The position numbers and the translations under genes are program-made. Under the pieces are notes generated by a model. That model worked only from the letters and a program-made list of their open reading frames with translations, did not search any database and was not told the DNA's origin. Positions 26,556 through 35,279 of a stretch of 64,000 bases of DNA are shown in pieces (within the stretch, counting starts at the first letter, position 1; each line of letters begins with the position of its first letter). This DNA is from Pseudomonadota bacterium. Its GTDB lineage: Bacteria > Pseudomonadota > Alphaproteobacteria > Acetobacterales > Acetobacteraceae. The DNA is taken from positions 92,411-156,410 of the forward strand of contig JAJZFA010000054.1 of NCBI GenBank assembly GCA_021805565.1. Reading direction: 5' to 3'.

Positions 26556-27560
26556 ATGCACGTTCAAACCGTTACCGGCCCGATCGGGCTCGATCAGCTC
26601 GGCCGCACCTTGATGCACGAGCATCTGTTCATTGCGTTTCCGGGTGCCGAATTCGATCCGTCCGCGATGTTCGACCGCGCCGCTTTCGTAACGGAGGCGG
26701 TGCGCCGCCTGAAACAGTTGCGGATCGAACACGGGGTGCGGACGTTCGTCGATCCCTGTCCGATCGAACTCGGGCGCGATGTCGCGCTGATGCGGGAAAT
26801 CGCGGAGAAGTCCGAAATGCACGTTGTCTGCACCACCGGGTTTTACTTCGAGGAAATGGGCCTGCCGGTTTATTGGCGGGCGCGGACGGTGGAGGAAATC
26901 GCCGGGCTTTATATCCGCGAAATCACCTATGGAATCGGCAAGACCGGCATCAAGGCGGGGGCGATCAAGGTCGCCACCGGGGCGCCGGCGATCACCGGAC
27001 TGGAACACAAATTCCTGGAAGCGGCGTGCCTGGCGCAACACGCGACCGGCGTCCCTATCATTACGCATACGCAAGACGGGTGTGCCGGGCCGGAACAGCA
27101 AGCGGCATTCGCCAAGGGCGGCGTGCCGGCACATCGTTGCCTGATCGGCCATTGTTGCGGCAACGCCGACCCGGCGTATCACCGGCGTGTTGTCGATGGC
27201 GGTTCGTATATCGGCTTCGATCGCATCGGATTGTTACGGTTTCAGCCGGATGAAATACGCGCCGATAACCTTGTAAGGCTCGCGCAAAGTGGCCATCGCG
27301 CGCAGATTATGATGAGCCAGGACCGGCATTGCGGCTGGCTTGGCAAATATGCCCGCCAAATCGGCCCACAAGAACAAGCGCGGATCGATCGTTTGCGCAC
27401 CGAAGGCCAATGGCCACCGCATTACACCTATCTGTTCACCGATTTCATCCCGATGCTGAAAGCGCGCGGCCTGCCGGAGGCGGAGATTTACTCGATCCTC
27501 GACGATAATCCGCGTCGTTTCTTCGCCGGCGAGCCGTTGCCGCCCGCGCGCGGACACTGA
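26556..27560 (+). CDS. Phosphotriesterase-family metal hydrolase (lactonase-like)
   Basis: 334 aa. The binuclear-metal site of the amidohydrolase superfamily is complete: HEH in TLMHEHLFI, the bridging Lys in AGAIKVATG, His in IITHTQ, His in LIGHCCGN and Asp in [10 protein letters not shown]. Family members are phosphotriesterases or, more often, lactonases. It is cytosolic, with no signal. Its place between an esterase and a GMC oxidoreductase suggests opening of a lactone or cyclic ester in one catabolic route; this is inference. Confidence 0.87.
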   Translation: MHVQTVTGPIGLDQLGRTLMHEHLFIAFPGAEFDPSAMFDRAAFVTEAVRRLKQLRIEHGVRTFVDPCPIELGRDVALMREIAEKSEMHVVCTTGFYFEEMGLPVYWRARTVEEIAGLYIREITYGIGKTGIKAGAIKVATGAPAITGLEHKFLEAACLAQHATGVPIITHTQDGCAGPEQQAAFAKGGVPAHRCLIGHCCGNADPAYHRRVVDGGSYIGFDRIGLLRFQPDEIRADNLVRLAQSGHRAQIMMSQDRHCGWLGKYARQIGPQEQARIDRLRTEGQWPPHYTYLFTDFIPMLKARGLPEAEIYSILDDNPRRFFAGEPLPPARGH

Positions 27561-27564
27561 CGCG

Positions 27565-29166
27565 ATGGAAGCCGATTATATCGTCGTCGGGGCCGGGTCA
27601 GCCGGTTGCGTCGTCGCCGCGCGTCTCAGCGAAACCGGCGCGAGCGTCATCTTGCTGGAAGCCGGGCCGAAGGACTCGCTGGTCTGGATTCACATCCCCG
27701 CGGGCATATTGAAGCTGCTATATCATCCCGTGGTAAACTGGAATTACAGCGCGGATGGCGGTCCCGGCACCAACGGCCGGCCCATCCATTGGCCGCGCGG
27801 CAAGACGCTGGGCGGATCGAGTTCGATCAACGGCATGCTGTATGTCCGCGGCAATCCGGCGGATTTCGACGGCTGGGCGCAAATGGGCTGCCGTGGTTGG
27901 AGTTTCGACGATGTTCTGCCGTATTTCCGCAAATCGGAGGACTATAAGCAAGGCACGGATGCCGAATACCGGGGCACCAGCGGCCCGCTGAAAGTGGAGG
28001 ACTACCGCACCGTTCTGCCGCTGACCCACCGCTTTGTCGAGGCCGCGCAACAGGCCGGATACAAATTCAGCAAAGACCTGAACGGGCGCGAACAAGAGGG
28101 CGTGGGCTACTCGCAAATGACCCGCAAGGGGCGGTGGCGCGGATCGACCGCGCAAACCTTCCTGAAGGAAGCGCGAACCCGTCCGAATTTGCGCGTGGAA
28201 ACCGAGGCGCTGGCAACAAAGCTATTGTTCGAGGGCACGCGCTGCACCGGGGTCGCGTTCCGTCAGCGCGGTCAAACGATCGAGGCGCGGGCGCACAAGG
28301 AGGTTGTCCTGTGCGGCGGCGCGGTCAATTCGCCGCATCTATTGCAGATTTCGGGCATTGGACCCGCCGCCCATCTGCAATCGATCGGCGTCGATGTGGT
28401 TCACGATCTGCCCGGCGTCGGCGGTAATCTGCAAGATCATTACGTTGCCAGGGTCTCGCACCGGGTGAAGGGATCGATCTCGATCAACAAGTTGGCGCGC
28501 GGCCCCCGGATGCTGCGGGAAGCGGTGCGCTTCGCCGTCGAAGGCCGCGGCGCTTTGACGTTCGGCGTAACGTCCGCGCAGGTGTTCTGTCGTTCGGCGC
28601 CGCACAAGGCCAGCCCCGATCTACAGCTTCTGTTCACCCCGGCAAGTTACGACCCCAGCCGGTTCGGAGCGCTGGAGAATGAGGATGGCATGACGGTCGC
28701 GGTATGCCCGGTGCGGCCGGACAGCCGGGGCACTATCATGGCCGCCAGCGCCGATGCCACCGAAAAGCCGGTCATTACGCCGAACTATCTATCCGATCCG
28801 GCGGACTTCCAGGTTATGAAAGCCGGAATCGGATTCACCCGAGCGATTTTCGCCGCGCCGGCGATTGCGGCGCATAGCGTGGTGGAAACATTGCCCGGCT
28901 CGGATATCGTTACCGACGACGGGTTGCTGGGCTACGCGAGGCAATACGGCACAACGATCTATCATCCTGTCGGCACCTGCCGGATGGGCGACGGGCCGTC
29001 GGCTGTGGTGGACTCGCGGTTGCGGGTGCATGGACTGACAGGTTTGCGGGTGGTCGATGCTTCGGTGATGCCGACCCTGACCACCGGCAACACCAACGCC
29101 CCGACGATCATGATCGGCGAGAAGGGGGCTGCGATGATCCGGGAGGATTTGGCAGCGGGCGAGTAA
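27565..29166 (+). CDS. GMC-family FAD oxidoreductase
   Basis: 533 aa. The N-terminal FAD motif is [15 protein letters not shown]. Signature 1 ([28 protein letters not shown]) and signature 2 ([16 protein letters not shown]) are intact, as are the active-site His in [10 protein letters not shown] and Asn in [16 protein letters not shown]. It resembles choline dehydrogenase and alcohol dehydrogenases of this family and oxidises an alcohol, passing electrons to an acceptor. It ends the esterase-lactonase-GMC group. The substrate is unknown. Confidence 0.92.
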   Translation: MEADYIVVGAGSAGCVVAARLSETGASVILLEAGPKDSLVWIHIPAGILKLLYHPVVNWNYSADGGPGTNGRPIHWPRGKTLGGSSSINGMLYVRGNPADFDGWAQMGCRGWSFDDVLPYFRKSEDYKQGTDAEYRGTSGPLKVEDYRTVLPLTHRFVEAAQQAGYKFSKDLNGREQEGVGYSQMTRKGRWRGSTAQTFLKEARTRPNLRVETEALATKLLFEGTRCTGVAFRQRGQTIEARAHKEVVLCGGAVNSPHLLQISGIGPAAHLQSIGVDVVHDLPGVGGNLQDHYVARVSHRVKGSISINKLARGPRMLREAVRFAVEGRGALTFGVTSAQVFCRSAPHKASPDLQLLFTPASYDPSRFGALENEDGMTVAVCPVRPDSRGTIMAASADATEKPVITPNYLSDPADFQVMKAGIGFTRAIFAAPAIAAHSVVETLPGSDIVTDDGLLGYARQYGTTIYHPVGTCRMGDGPSAVVDSRLRVHGLTGLRVVDASVMPTLTTGNTNAPTIMIGEKGAAMIREDLAAGE

Positions 29167-29175
29167 GCCGGACGC

Positions 29176-29952
29176 TCAGGCTTCGGTTCCGAGATACGCC
29201 TTGATCACTTCGGGATTTGTCCGCACGTCTTCCGGGCGGCCATCCGCGATTTTTTGGCCGAAATTCACCACGACGACGCGATCCGACACCGACATCACAA
29301 GGCTCATGTGGTGTTCGACCAGCAAGACGGTGACGCCCTGCACGTCGCGCACGCGGCGGATCTGGCCTTCCAGGGTATGCACCTCTTCGTGGTTCAGGCC
29401 GGCCGCTGGCTCATCCAGCAGCAGCAGTTTGGGTTCCGCCGCAAGCGCGCGTGCCAGTTCGACGCGTTTGCGGATGGGGAACGGCAACCCGGCGGCGATG
29501 CGATGGGTGAATTCGTTCAGATTCATGAACTCGATCAGTTCCATCGCCTTTTCGCGAACCGCGGCTTCTTCCCGGCCGACGGATGGCAGGCGCAGGGCAT
29601 TTTCCGCGAATCCCGCGCTGGTGCGGCTATGGCGCCCGACCATCACGTTCTGCAAGACCGTCAGGCGGTCGAACAAGGCGACATTCTGGAAGGTGCGGCC
29701 GATGCCCAGCCGCGAAATCCGGTGCCGGGGCACCGACAGGATGGATTGGCCCTCGAACATAATTTCGCCGGACCCAGGCTGGTACAGCCGGCTCAGGCAG
29801 TTGAACAGCGTGGTTTTGCCCGCGCCATTAGGGCCGATCAGTCCGGCGATCTGGCCCTTCGCGACATCGAAACCAACGGCATTGAGCGCGACCACGCCGC
29901 CGAAGCGAAGGGTTACGTCCCGGACGGATAAAAGCGGCGCGTTCTCAGACAT
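29176..29952 (-). CDS. Orphan LivG-like ABC transporter ATPase
   Basis: 258 aa from ATG 29952 ([19 protein letters not shown]); the track adds 38 non-homologous residues. Walker A is GPNGAGKTT, Walker B LLLLDEP, followed by AAGLNHEE, as in LivG of branched-chain amino acid transporters. The signature region reads [16 protein letters not shown] instead of LSxGxxRR, so the key Gly is missing. No permease, LivF or binding protein lies nearby. It could serve a transporter encoded elsewhere, or be a decaying copy. Confidence 0.83.
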   Translation of the reverse strand: MSENAPLLSVRDVTLRFGGVVALNAVGFDVAKGQIAGLIGPNGAGKTTLFNCLSRLYQPGSGEIMFEGQSILSVPRHRISRLGIGRTFQNVALFDRLTVLQNVMVGRHSRTSAGFAENALRLPSVGREEAAVREKAMELIEFMNLNEFTHRIAAGLPFPIRKRVELARALAAEPKLLLLDEPAAGLNHEEVHTLEGQIRRVRDVQGVTVLLVEHHMSLVMSVSDRVVVVNFGQKIADGRPEDVRTNPEVIKAYLGTEA

Positions 29953-30226
29953 TGTGTCGGTACATCCCCCAGCGCGACAGGGCCGAACCGCTAGGCCGGT
30001 TCTTAACCCCTGTCCTGCGCTACACTGCGCAAAGAGGCGGTCGCGCGCAAGCACCCTGATGGGCATATCGGGGCCGGATCGATCGGCTTTCGTTGGCCTG
30101 TGATCTGGTGGACGGTGGCGGCGTTGCCGGTTGCGGACCGGGGCGCGATGTGGCCCGCGTCCCTACCGAGTCGTGTTGCCTTCGCAAAGACCGCCACCCC
30201 TGAACACTGTCACCCCAAGCGACCCC

Positions 30227-30895
30227 CTACTGATACCGCTCACCATGCAAATCCACCCGGTCGATCGCATCCGCCGGCGGGACCTCCCCAATCAACCGGT
30301 AATGCGAGGCATGCCGCGTCCTGTAAGAAACCGTCGCCCTGTCCAAAAAACCCAACCGAACACCTGCCCGCTTCATATGCCCCCACACATGCTGGTCCAT
30401 CACGGCCGCCACATCCTGGCCGTACAGCACCCACGCGATCAGGTGATGGAACGCCGGCTTCATCACCAGCAGGCAACTCGTGTCGATATAGGGCCGCCCA
30501 TTCACCGTCGGGCATTTCGCCATGAAAGACCCGTCCGGCCGGTGCAGCGTGCGCGCGGACGAGCACGCATCCAACCGATTGTCCTGGGCAAACCGCGACA
30601 ACCCCTCCAGATGGTCCGGCTGAAACCAGTTATCGGCATCCAGGAACGCAATCGCCTCCGCCCCTTGATCGATCGCGTTGTAACAACCGATCAGCCGCGG
30701 CGTATTGCCGTAATCCTTATAGTTGCGCTGCAACAGGATATGCGTCCCCTGGAACGCCTCGATCTGCACCGGCGCCGATCCATCGCACACCAGGATGTGG
30801 TGGGCCGGGACCGTCTGGCCGTGGACGCTCGCATGACCCTGGCGAATCCAGGACTCCTCCGTCTCGAAATACGGCGTGACGACGCAGATTTTCAT
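30227..30895 (-). CDS. Family 2 (GT-A) glycosyltransferase-like protein
   Basis: 222 aa. It begins MKICVVTPYFETEESWI, a GT-A nucleotide-sugar start, and has the metal-binding DxD-type motif in IAFLDADNWFQPDHLE. A membrane anchor is absent. It is short for a GT2 enzyme but has a natural start and stop. It likely transfers a sugar to a surface glycan or protein; the acceptor is unknown. It is divergent from ruvC. The 274 bp beyond its stop, toward livG, contain no ORF I can support. Confidence 0.75.
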   Translation of the reverse strand: MKICVVTPYFETEESWIRQGHASVHGQTVPAHHILVCDGSAPVQIEAFQGTHILLQRNYKDYGNTPRLIGCYNAIDQGAEAIAFLDADNWFQPDHLEGLSRFAQDNRLDACSSARTLHRPDGSFMAKCPTVNGRPYIDTSCLLVMKPAFHHLIAWVLYGQDVAAVMDQHVWGHMKRAGVRLGFLDRATVSYRTRHASHYRLIGEVPPADAIDRVDLHGERYQ

Positions 30896-30979
30896 TCCCG
30901 GCTGCTCTCAACGATGGCATGGCGTGTGTTGGCGCACCCGTATAAGCATGGCTCGCTCCTCGGGGAACGCGAATCGCCA

Positions 30980-31492
30980 ATGATCAGACTGCTGGGTATC
31001 GATCCGGGCCTGCGCTTTACCGGCTGGGGCCTGATCGATGTCGATGGCAACCGGCTGAAGCACGTGGCCGATGGCGTGATCGCCACCGATAACACGCTCC
31101 CGGTTCCCGCTCGGCTGAAAATCCTGCACGACGCGCTGATGGCGCTGCTGACTTTGCACCGGCCGGCCGAGGCCGCCGTCGAGGAAACTTATGTCAACCG
31201 CAACGGTTCGGCGACGCTGAAACTTGGCTATGCGCGCGGCGTCGCGTTGCTGACGCCTGCGCTGGCCGGGGTTCCAGTCACCGAATATGCCGCCAAGACG
31301 GTGAAGCTGGCGGTGGTCGGCACAGGCGGCGCCGAGAAGGAGCAGGTGGCGATGATGGTGCGCCGGCTGTTGCCCGGCGCCACGCTGCGCCGGACCGACG
31401 CGTCGGATGCGCTGGCGGTGGCGATCTGCCACGCGCATCACCGGTCGTCGCGGCTGGCATGGTCGGCCGCCAAGGCGACGGCGGGGTATTAG
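30980..31492 (+). CDS. ruvC: Holliday junction resolvase RuvC
   Basis: 170 aa from ATG 30980; the track ORF begins 850 bp earlier, antisense to the glycosyltransferase. Catalytic acidic residues are in LLGIDPGLRFTGWG, AAVEETYVNRN and RRTDASDALAVAICHAH. It cuts Holliday junctions during recombination. ruvA and ruvB are not adjacent here, which is unusual among proteobacteria. Its stop overlaps the convergent pncC stop by 4 bp. Confidence 0.95.
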   Translation: MIRLLGIDPGLRFTGWGLIDVDGNRLKHVADGVIATDNTLPVPARLKILHDALMALLTLHRPAEAAVEETYVNRNGSATLKLGYARGVALLTPALAGVPVTEYAAKTVKLAVVGTGGAEKEQVAMMVRRLLPGATLRRTDASDALAVAICHAHHRSSRLAWSAAKATAGY

Positions 31493-31974
31493 CCTAGCGC
31501 TTCAGCCAGGAGTTCCAGCGCTTTGACGCCGAATGCGCGCATGTTCGCGATGCGGTCAGGACTGCCGGTTTCCAGGGTGATCGCCTTGGAAAAGCCTGGC
31601 CCGCACACCGCGATGCAGGTATGGCCCGCCTTGTCGCCGTAGCGGTTGCCCGCCGGACCGGTAGCGCCCGTTTCACCCAATCCCCAGGTCGCCCTAAGCC
31701 GGACGCGCACGGTTTCTGCCAGAAGCAGCGCGTAAGGTTCGGTGGAGGCACGCTCGATCGGCGCCGGCAGCGGATTTGATATCTCCAGGAACGCCTTGCG
31801 CGCATAGGCGGTATAGATCACGCTGCCGCCCCGGAAATACGCCGAAGCGCCACCGATCGACAATAACGCGGCGGACAGCAGCCCGCCGGTGGAGGATTCG
31901 GCGATGCCGATCGTCTCGCCGCGTTCTTTCAGGCGGGCGCCGATTGTCTCGGCCAGGGGCAGCAGGGCGTCCAT
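31489..31974 (-). CDS. pncC: Nicotinamide-nucleotide amidase (CinA C-terminal type)
   Basis: 161 aa from ATG 31974, with GAAGGA upstream; the long track ORF to 32619 is antisense to nrtR. The motifs IGIAESSTGGLLSAAL, GGSVIYTAYARKAFL, GLGETGATGPAGNRYGDKAG and HTCIAVCGP define the stand-alone CinA C-terminal amidase. It deamidates NMN to nicotinate mononucleotide in NAD recycling. It is divergent from an NrtR-like NAD regulator, with 111 bp between starts, which supports the NAD role. Confidence 0.92.
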   Translation of the reverse strand: MDALLPLAETIGARLKERGETIGIAESSTGGLLSAALLSIGGASAYFRGGSVIYTAYARKAFLEISNPLPAPIERASTEPYALLLAETVRVRLRATWGLGETGATGPAGNRYGDKAGHTCIAVCGPGFSKAITLETGSPDRIANMRAFGVKALELLAEALG

Positions 31975-32085
31975 CGTCGGTGTCCTTCGTTGGATGGCGA
32001 GATACTTACCCGTGGCGGTGCGCGTGTCCATGTCCTGGACCGTTTGGGCATGGCAAGCCCCTGCCCCGGCATGCGACAAGCACGC

Positions 32086-33039
32086 ATGGCGGACGATCGT
32101 ATCGACAGCGATAGCGTACCCATCACCGCGGAACTGACCGCGGTGATCGTTGCCGTGACCGGCGGCCAGCCGCGTGTGCTGACCATCGAGCACGGCGAGG
32201 CGCTGCCGTCGGGACCGTTCGAACCGGGCCACCGGTCGCTTCAGGCTGGATTGCGGGCCTGGGTGGAAACGCAGACGCATCATCCGCTGGGGTATGTCGA
32301 ACAACTCTATACGTTTGCCGACCAGGACCGAAAGCAGGGTGCCGCCGGCCGGGTCGTCTCGGTCAGCTATCTGGGTCTGACGCGGGAAGCGCCCGTCGTC
32401 GCGGGCTGGGATGCGGCATGGCAACCATGGTACCGGTTCTTCCCGTGGGAAGATACCAGGGGACCCGATGCCGGCCTGGTGGAAGCGGTGCTGGCACCCG
32501 CGCTGCTGGACTGGGCCGATACCGCGAACGATTCGATCGTCAAACTCGACCGCCAGCGGCGCATCGCCATCGACTTCGGCCTGCCCGGCCATGGGTGGAA
32601 CGAAGACCTGGTACTTCAACGATACGAATTGCTATGGGAGGCGGGGCTTACGGCCGAGGGCCGCGTCAGCGTCGGCGGGTGGACCGGAACGTCCGCCTGT
32701 TCGCCGGGCACGCCGATGCGCCACGACCACCGCCGGATCCTCGCCACCGGAATCGCTCGGTTGAGGGCAAAAATCAAGTACCGGCCTGTGGTTTTCGAAC
32801 TGATGCCACCGGCGTTCACGTTGCTTCAACTGCAACGCGCGGTCGAGGCGCTGGGCGGCCGGCCGCTGCACAAGCAGAATTTTCGGCGCCTGATCGATCA
32901 ACAGGATCTGGTGGAGGAAACCGGCGACATTACGACGGAAACCGGTGGCCGGCCGGCCAAACTGTTCCGCTTCCGGCGAGAAGTGCTCGCCGAACGCGAG
33001 GTCGCCGGGACGAAACTGCCCCTGGTGCGAGCCGTTTAG
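32086..33039 (+). CDS. NrtR-like NAD-metabolism regulator (Nudix-like plus winged helix)
   Basis: 317 aa from ATG 32086; in-frame ATGs at 31990 and 32071 are possible. Residues 15-85 are Nudix-like (ELTAVIVAVTGGQPRVLTIEHG, then YVEQLYTFADQDR), but the catalytic Nudix box GX5EX7REUXEEXGU is not preserved. A C-terminal winged helix follows (FTLLQLQRAVEALGG, HKQNFRRLIDQQDLVEE). This is the NrtR plan, where the Nudix-like domain senses a NAD-derived ligand. Its likely target is the divergent pncC. The binding site was not identified. Confidence 0.8.
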   Translation: MADDRIDSDSVPITAELTAVIVAVTGGQPRVLTIEHGEALPSGPFEPGHRSLQAGLRAWVETQTHHPLGYVEQLYTFADQDRKQGAAGRVVSVSYLGLTREAPVVAGWDAAWQPWYRFFPWEDTRGPDAGLVEAVLAPALLDWADTANDSIVKLDRQRRIAIDFGLPGHGWNEDLVLQRYELLWEAGLTAEGRVSVGGWTGTSACSPGTPMRHDHRRILATGIARLRAKIKYRPVVFELMPPAFTLLQLQRAVEALGGRPLHKQNFRRLIDQQDLVEETGDITTETGGRPAKLFRFRREVLAEREVAGTKLPLVRAV

Positions 33040-33125
33040 GGTACCGCCCGTCCGCCGAAAAGCATTTGACAAGGGGCGACCGCGTGGCGGAGCTTTCGGT
33101 GGCCACAAGACGTTAGGAAACGCCC

Positions 33126-33566
33126 ATGCAGCCGCCTCTGAGCCGAGCCTTGTTGGGGTTTATCGCCGCTGGACTTTCGGTGCTGATTTTTCATCAGGCG
33201 ATGTGGGAAGCGTTGCATCTTCTGGCTCTGCCTGGGATGGGCATGCCGTCGGCGTATCCCACCGATCCGATCCCGCCGCTCGGCGTGCCGCGGATCGCCA
33301 ATCTGTGTTTTTGGGGCGGGCTGTATGGTATCGTCTTCGGCTTGGTACTGCCGCGGCTGACCGCGCCGGCCTGGGTGTGCGGCCTTGGACTGGGCATCAT
33401 CGCCGCCCTGGTGGGGCTTTTGGTCGTGCCGGCGATCAAGGGCCTGCCGGTGGGTGCCGGCTGGCCGCTGGGTTGGGTGCGGTCATTCCTGATCAATGGA
33501 TTCTGGGGACTCGGCACCGGCCTGATCCTGCCGTTGTTGCTACAGCGGCGCCGGCATCCGGTCTAA
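33126..33566 (+). CDS. Hypothetical four-helix membrane protein
   Basis: 146 aa with about four hydrophobic helices (for example LLGFIAAGLSVLIFHQAMW and GGLYGIVFGLVLP). A periplasmic-type loop PGMGMPSAYPTDPIPPLGVP follows helix 1. It ends in RRRHPV, a positive-inside tail. I do not recognise a characterised family. It sits between the regulator and the CobW gene with about 85 bp on each side and may be independently transcribed. Confidence 0.7.
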   Translation: MQPPLSRALLGFIAAGLSVLIFHQAMWEALHLLALPGMGMPSAYPTDPIPPLGVPRIANLCFWGGLYGIVFGLVLPRLTAPAWVCGLGLGIIAALVGLLVVPAIKGLPVGAGWPLGWVRSFLINGFWGLGTGLILPLLLQRRRHPV

Positions 33567-33648
33567 TCCGAGGGCGACCGGCGAGGCTGTTCCGGCGGTG
33601 CGGCGTCTGCTATTGGCGTCCTCCAGACAGTTTCAGGAGCCGTTCATC

Positions 33649-34623
33649 ATGGCCGCGATTACGACACAGGTACCGGTGACGGTCCTTACCGGCTACCTCG
33701 GCGCCGGCAAGACCACCCTGCTCAACCGCATCCTAACCGAAAACCATGGCCGCAAATACGCCGTTGTAATCAACGAGTTCGGCGAACTTGGCGTCGATAA
33801 CGACCTTGTCGTGGACAGCGATGAGGAAGTGTTCGAGATGAACAACGGCTGCATCTGCTGCACCGTGCGCGGCGACCTGATCCGCATCGTCGGCGGCCTG
33901 ATGAAGCGGCGGGACACGTTCGACGGCATTATTATCGAGACCACTGGGCTCGCCAACCCGGCTCCGGTCGCGCAAACGTTTTTCGTCGATGACACCGTGA
34001 AGGCAAAAACCCGGCTGGACGCCATTGTTACCGTGGTCGATGCCAAGAACCTGCCGGCCCGCCTGGCCGACAGCCATGAGGCCGCCGACCAGATCGCCTT
34101 CGCCGACACGATCGTGTTGAACAAAACCGATTTGGTGACACCGGCCGAACTGGACGCGGTGGAAGCCACCATCCGCGGCATCAATCGCTTCGCCATCATC
34201 CACCGCACCCAGCGGGCGGAACTGCCGATCGCCCAGATCATGGACCGGGGCGCGTTCGATCTGTCCCGCATCCTGGAATTGCACCCCGATTTTCTCGATG
34301 GCGACGACGATCACACCCACAACGACGACGTGTCGTCCATGAGTTTCGAGGTCGAAAAGCCGATCGATCCAGAGAAATTCAACGCCTGGATCGGTGTCCT
34401 GCTACAGGACAAGGGCGCCGATCTGCTGCGGACCAAGGGTATCCTGCACTATGCGAACGACGACCGCCGCTTTGCCTTCCAGGCGGTGCATATGATTGCC
34501 GACGGCGGCTTCATCGGCCCCGCGAAAACCGGCGACACGACAACCAGCCGGTTGGTGTTCATCGGCCGCAACCTGAACCGCCCGCAACTGCGGCGCGGGT
34601 TCGAAAGCTGCGCGGCGGATTGA
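33649..34623 (+). CDS. CobW/COG0523 G3E GTPase, putative metal chaperone
   Basis: 324 aa from ATG 33649; the track adds 17 residues. The P-loop GYLGAGKTT, metal-binding NNGCICCTVRGD (CxCC), the switch region IIIETTGLANPAP and the base-specificity motif VLNKTDL are all present. An acidic-histidine stretch DGDDDHTHNDD precedes the C-terminal CobW_C domain. COG0523 proteins insert zinc or another metal into client proteins. The class cannot be settled by eye, and no Zur box was identified upstream. Confidence 0.92.
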   Translation: MAAITTQVPVTVLTGYLGAGKTTLLNRILTENHGRKYAVVINEFGELGVDNDLVVDSDEEVFEMNNGCICCTVRGDLIRIVGGLMKRRDTFDGIIIETTGLANPAPVAQTFFVDDTVKAKTRLDAIVTVVDAKNLPARLADSHEAADQIAFADTIVLNKTDLVTPAELDAVEATIRGINRFAIIHRTQRAELPIAQIMDRGAFDLSRILELHPDFLDGDDDHTHNDDVSSMSFEVEKPIDPEKFNAWIGVLLQDKGADLLRTKGILHYANDDRRFAFQAVHMIADGGFIGPAKTGDTTTSRLVFIGRNLNRPQLRRGFESCAAD

Positions 34624-34648
34624 CGCCAATCGATCTCGTAGCTACATT
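34620..34648 (+). promoter_or_regulatory. Probable sigma-70 promoter of brnTA
   Basis: TTGACG, a 17-bp spacer, then TACATT, starting over the CobW stop codon and ending 20 bp before brnT. The 8-bp palindrome GTAGCTAC at its 3' end could be part of a BrnA operator. Confidence 0.55.
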
Positions 34649-34668
34649 ATGGTAGTACAACTTAGTCG

Positions 34669-34971
34669 ATGATTGTGCCTGAATGGCGCTGTGATCCTTT
34701 GAAAGACCGCCTGAACCGCCGGCGGCACAACGGACTATCGTCGGCCGACGGGGTGGCGGCCTTGATGGACCCTCTGGCGATTTCGAAGCCGGACCCTCAT
34801 CCGGATGGCGATCGTTGGCAATTGGTGGGATCGGCCGCTGGCATAGTTACCCTCTTTGTCGTTTACACCGAATCGCCGGACATATCCGATGAACCGGGAA
34901 CCGGCCGTATCGTCAGTGTAAGGAATGCCTCACCGCGCGAAAGAAGGGCATATGAAAATGGCGACTTTTAA
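34669..34971 (+). CDS. brnT: BrnT-family toxin (ribonuclease)
   Basis: 100 aa, standard length. The layout EWRCDPLKDRLNRRRHNGLSS...ALMDPLAISKPDP is that of BrnT (usually FEWDPxKxxxNxxKHG). It continues through RWQLVGSAAGIVTLFVVYTE to RIVSVRNASPRERRAYENGDF, the diagnostic C-terminus. BrnT is a RelE-like RNase that halts translation. It is followed, with a 20-bp overlap, by the BrnA-like antitoxin gene. The motif order makes the identification good. Confidence 0.88.
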   Translation: MIVPEWRCDPLKDRLNRRRHNGLSSADGVAALMDPLAISKPDPHPDGDRWQLVGSAAGIVTLFVVYTESPDISDEPGTGRIVSVRNASPRERRAYENGDF

Positions 34972-35275
34972 ACCTCGGGCGATGACCCCGGAGGAACTAG
35001 ACCCAGCATCGCTGGACCGGCTGCGAGCCGCGGCAAAACTGCCGGATGACCATGTCGATCTTTCCGACCCGGATGCACCGGAGGTCGTGGACTGGACCGG
35101 GGCGGTTCGCGGGCGTTTCTACAGGCCTGTCAAAAAGCTCAAAAGCCTGCGCATCGATGCGGATGTCCTCGCCTTCTTCGAGGCGCAAGGGCCAGGTTAT
35201 CAGACCCGCATCAATAACGTCCTGCGCGATTGCATGCTCCGGGAGCTGCGCCGCACGTCAGCCGAACGGACTTAG
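34952..35275 (+). CDS. brnA: BrnA-family antitoxin
   Basis: 107 aa from ATG 34952 (MKMATFKPRAM), with AGAAGGG upstream; the track starts 9 codons earlier. The centre is acidic (DVDLSDPDAPEVVDWT-like), and the C-terminus LRIDADVLAFFEAQGPGYQTRINNVLRDCM is the ribbon-helix-helix DNA-binding end typical of BrnA. It neutralises BrnT and represses the operon. The WD40 gene starts 4 bp after its stop, so the toxin-antitoxin pair lies inside a host gene block. Confidence 0.86.
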   Translation: MKMATFKPRAMTPEELDPASLDRLRAAAKLPDDHVDLSDPDAPEVVDWTGAVRGRFYRPVKKLKSLRIDADVLAFFEAQGPGYQTRINNVLRDCMLRELRRTSAERT

Positions 35276-35279
35276 CGGC

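Noticed and set aside
23005-29175. Catabolic region as a genomic island
   Set aside because: No integrase, tRNA junction, flanking repeats or visible base-composition change was found.
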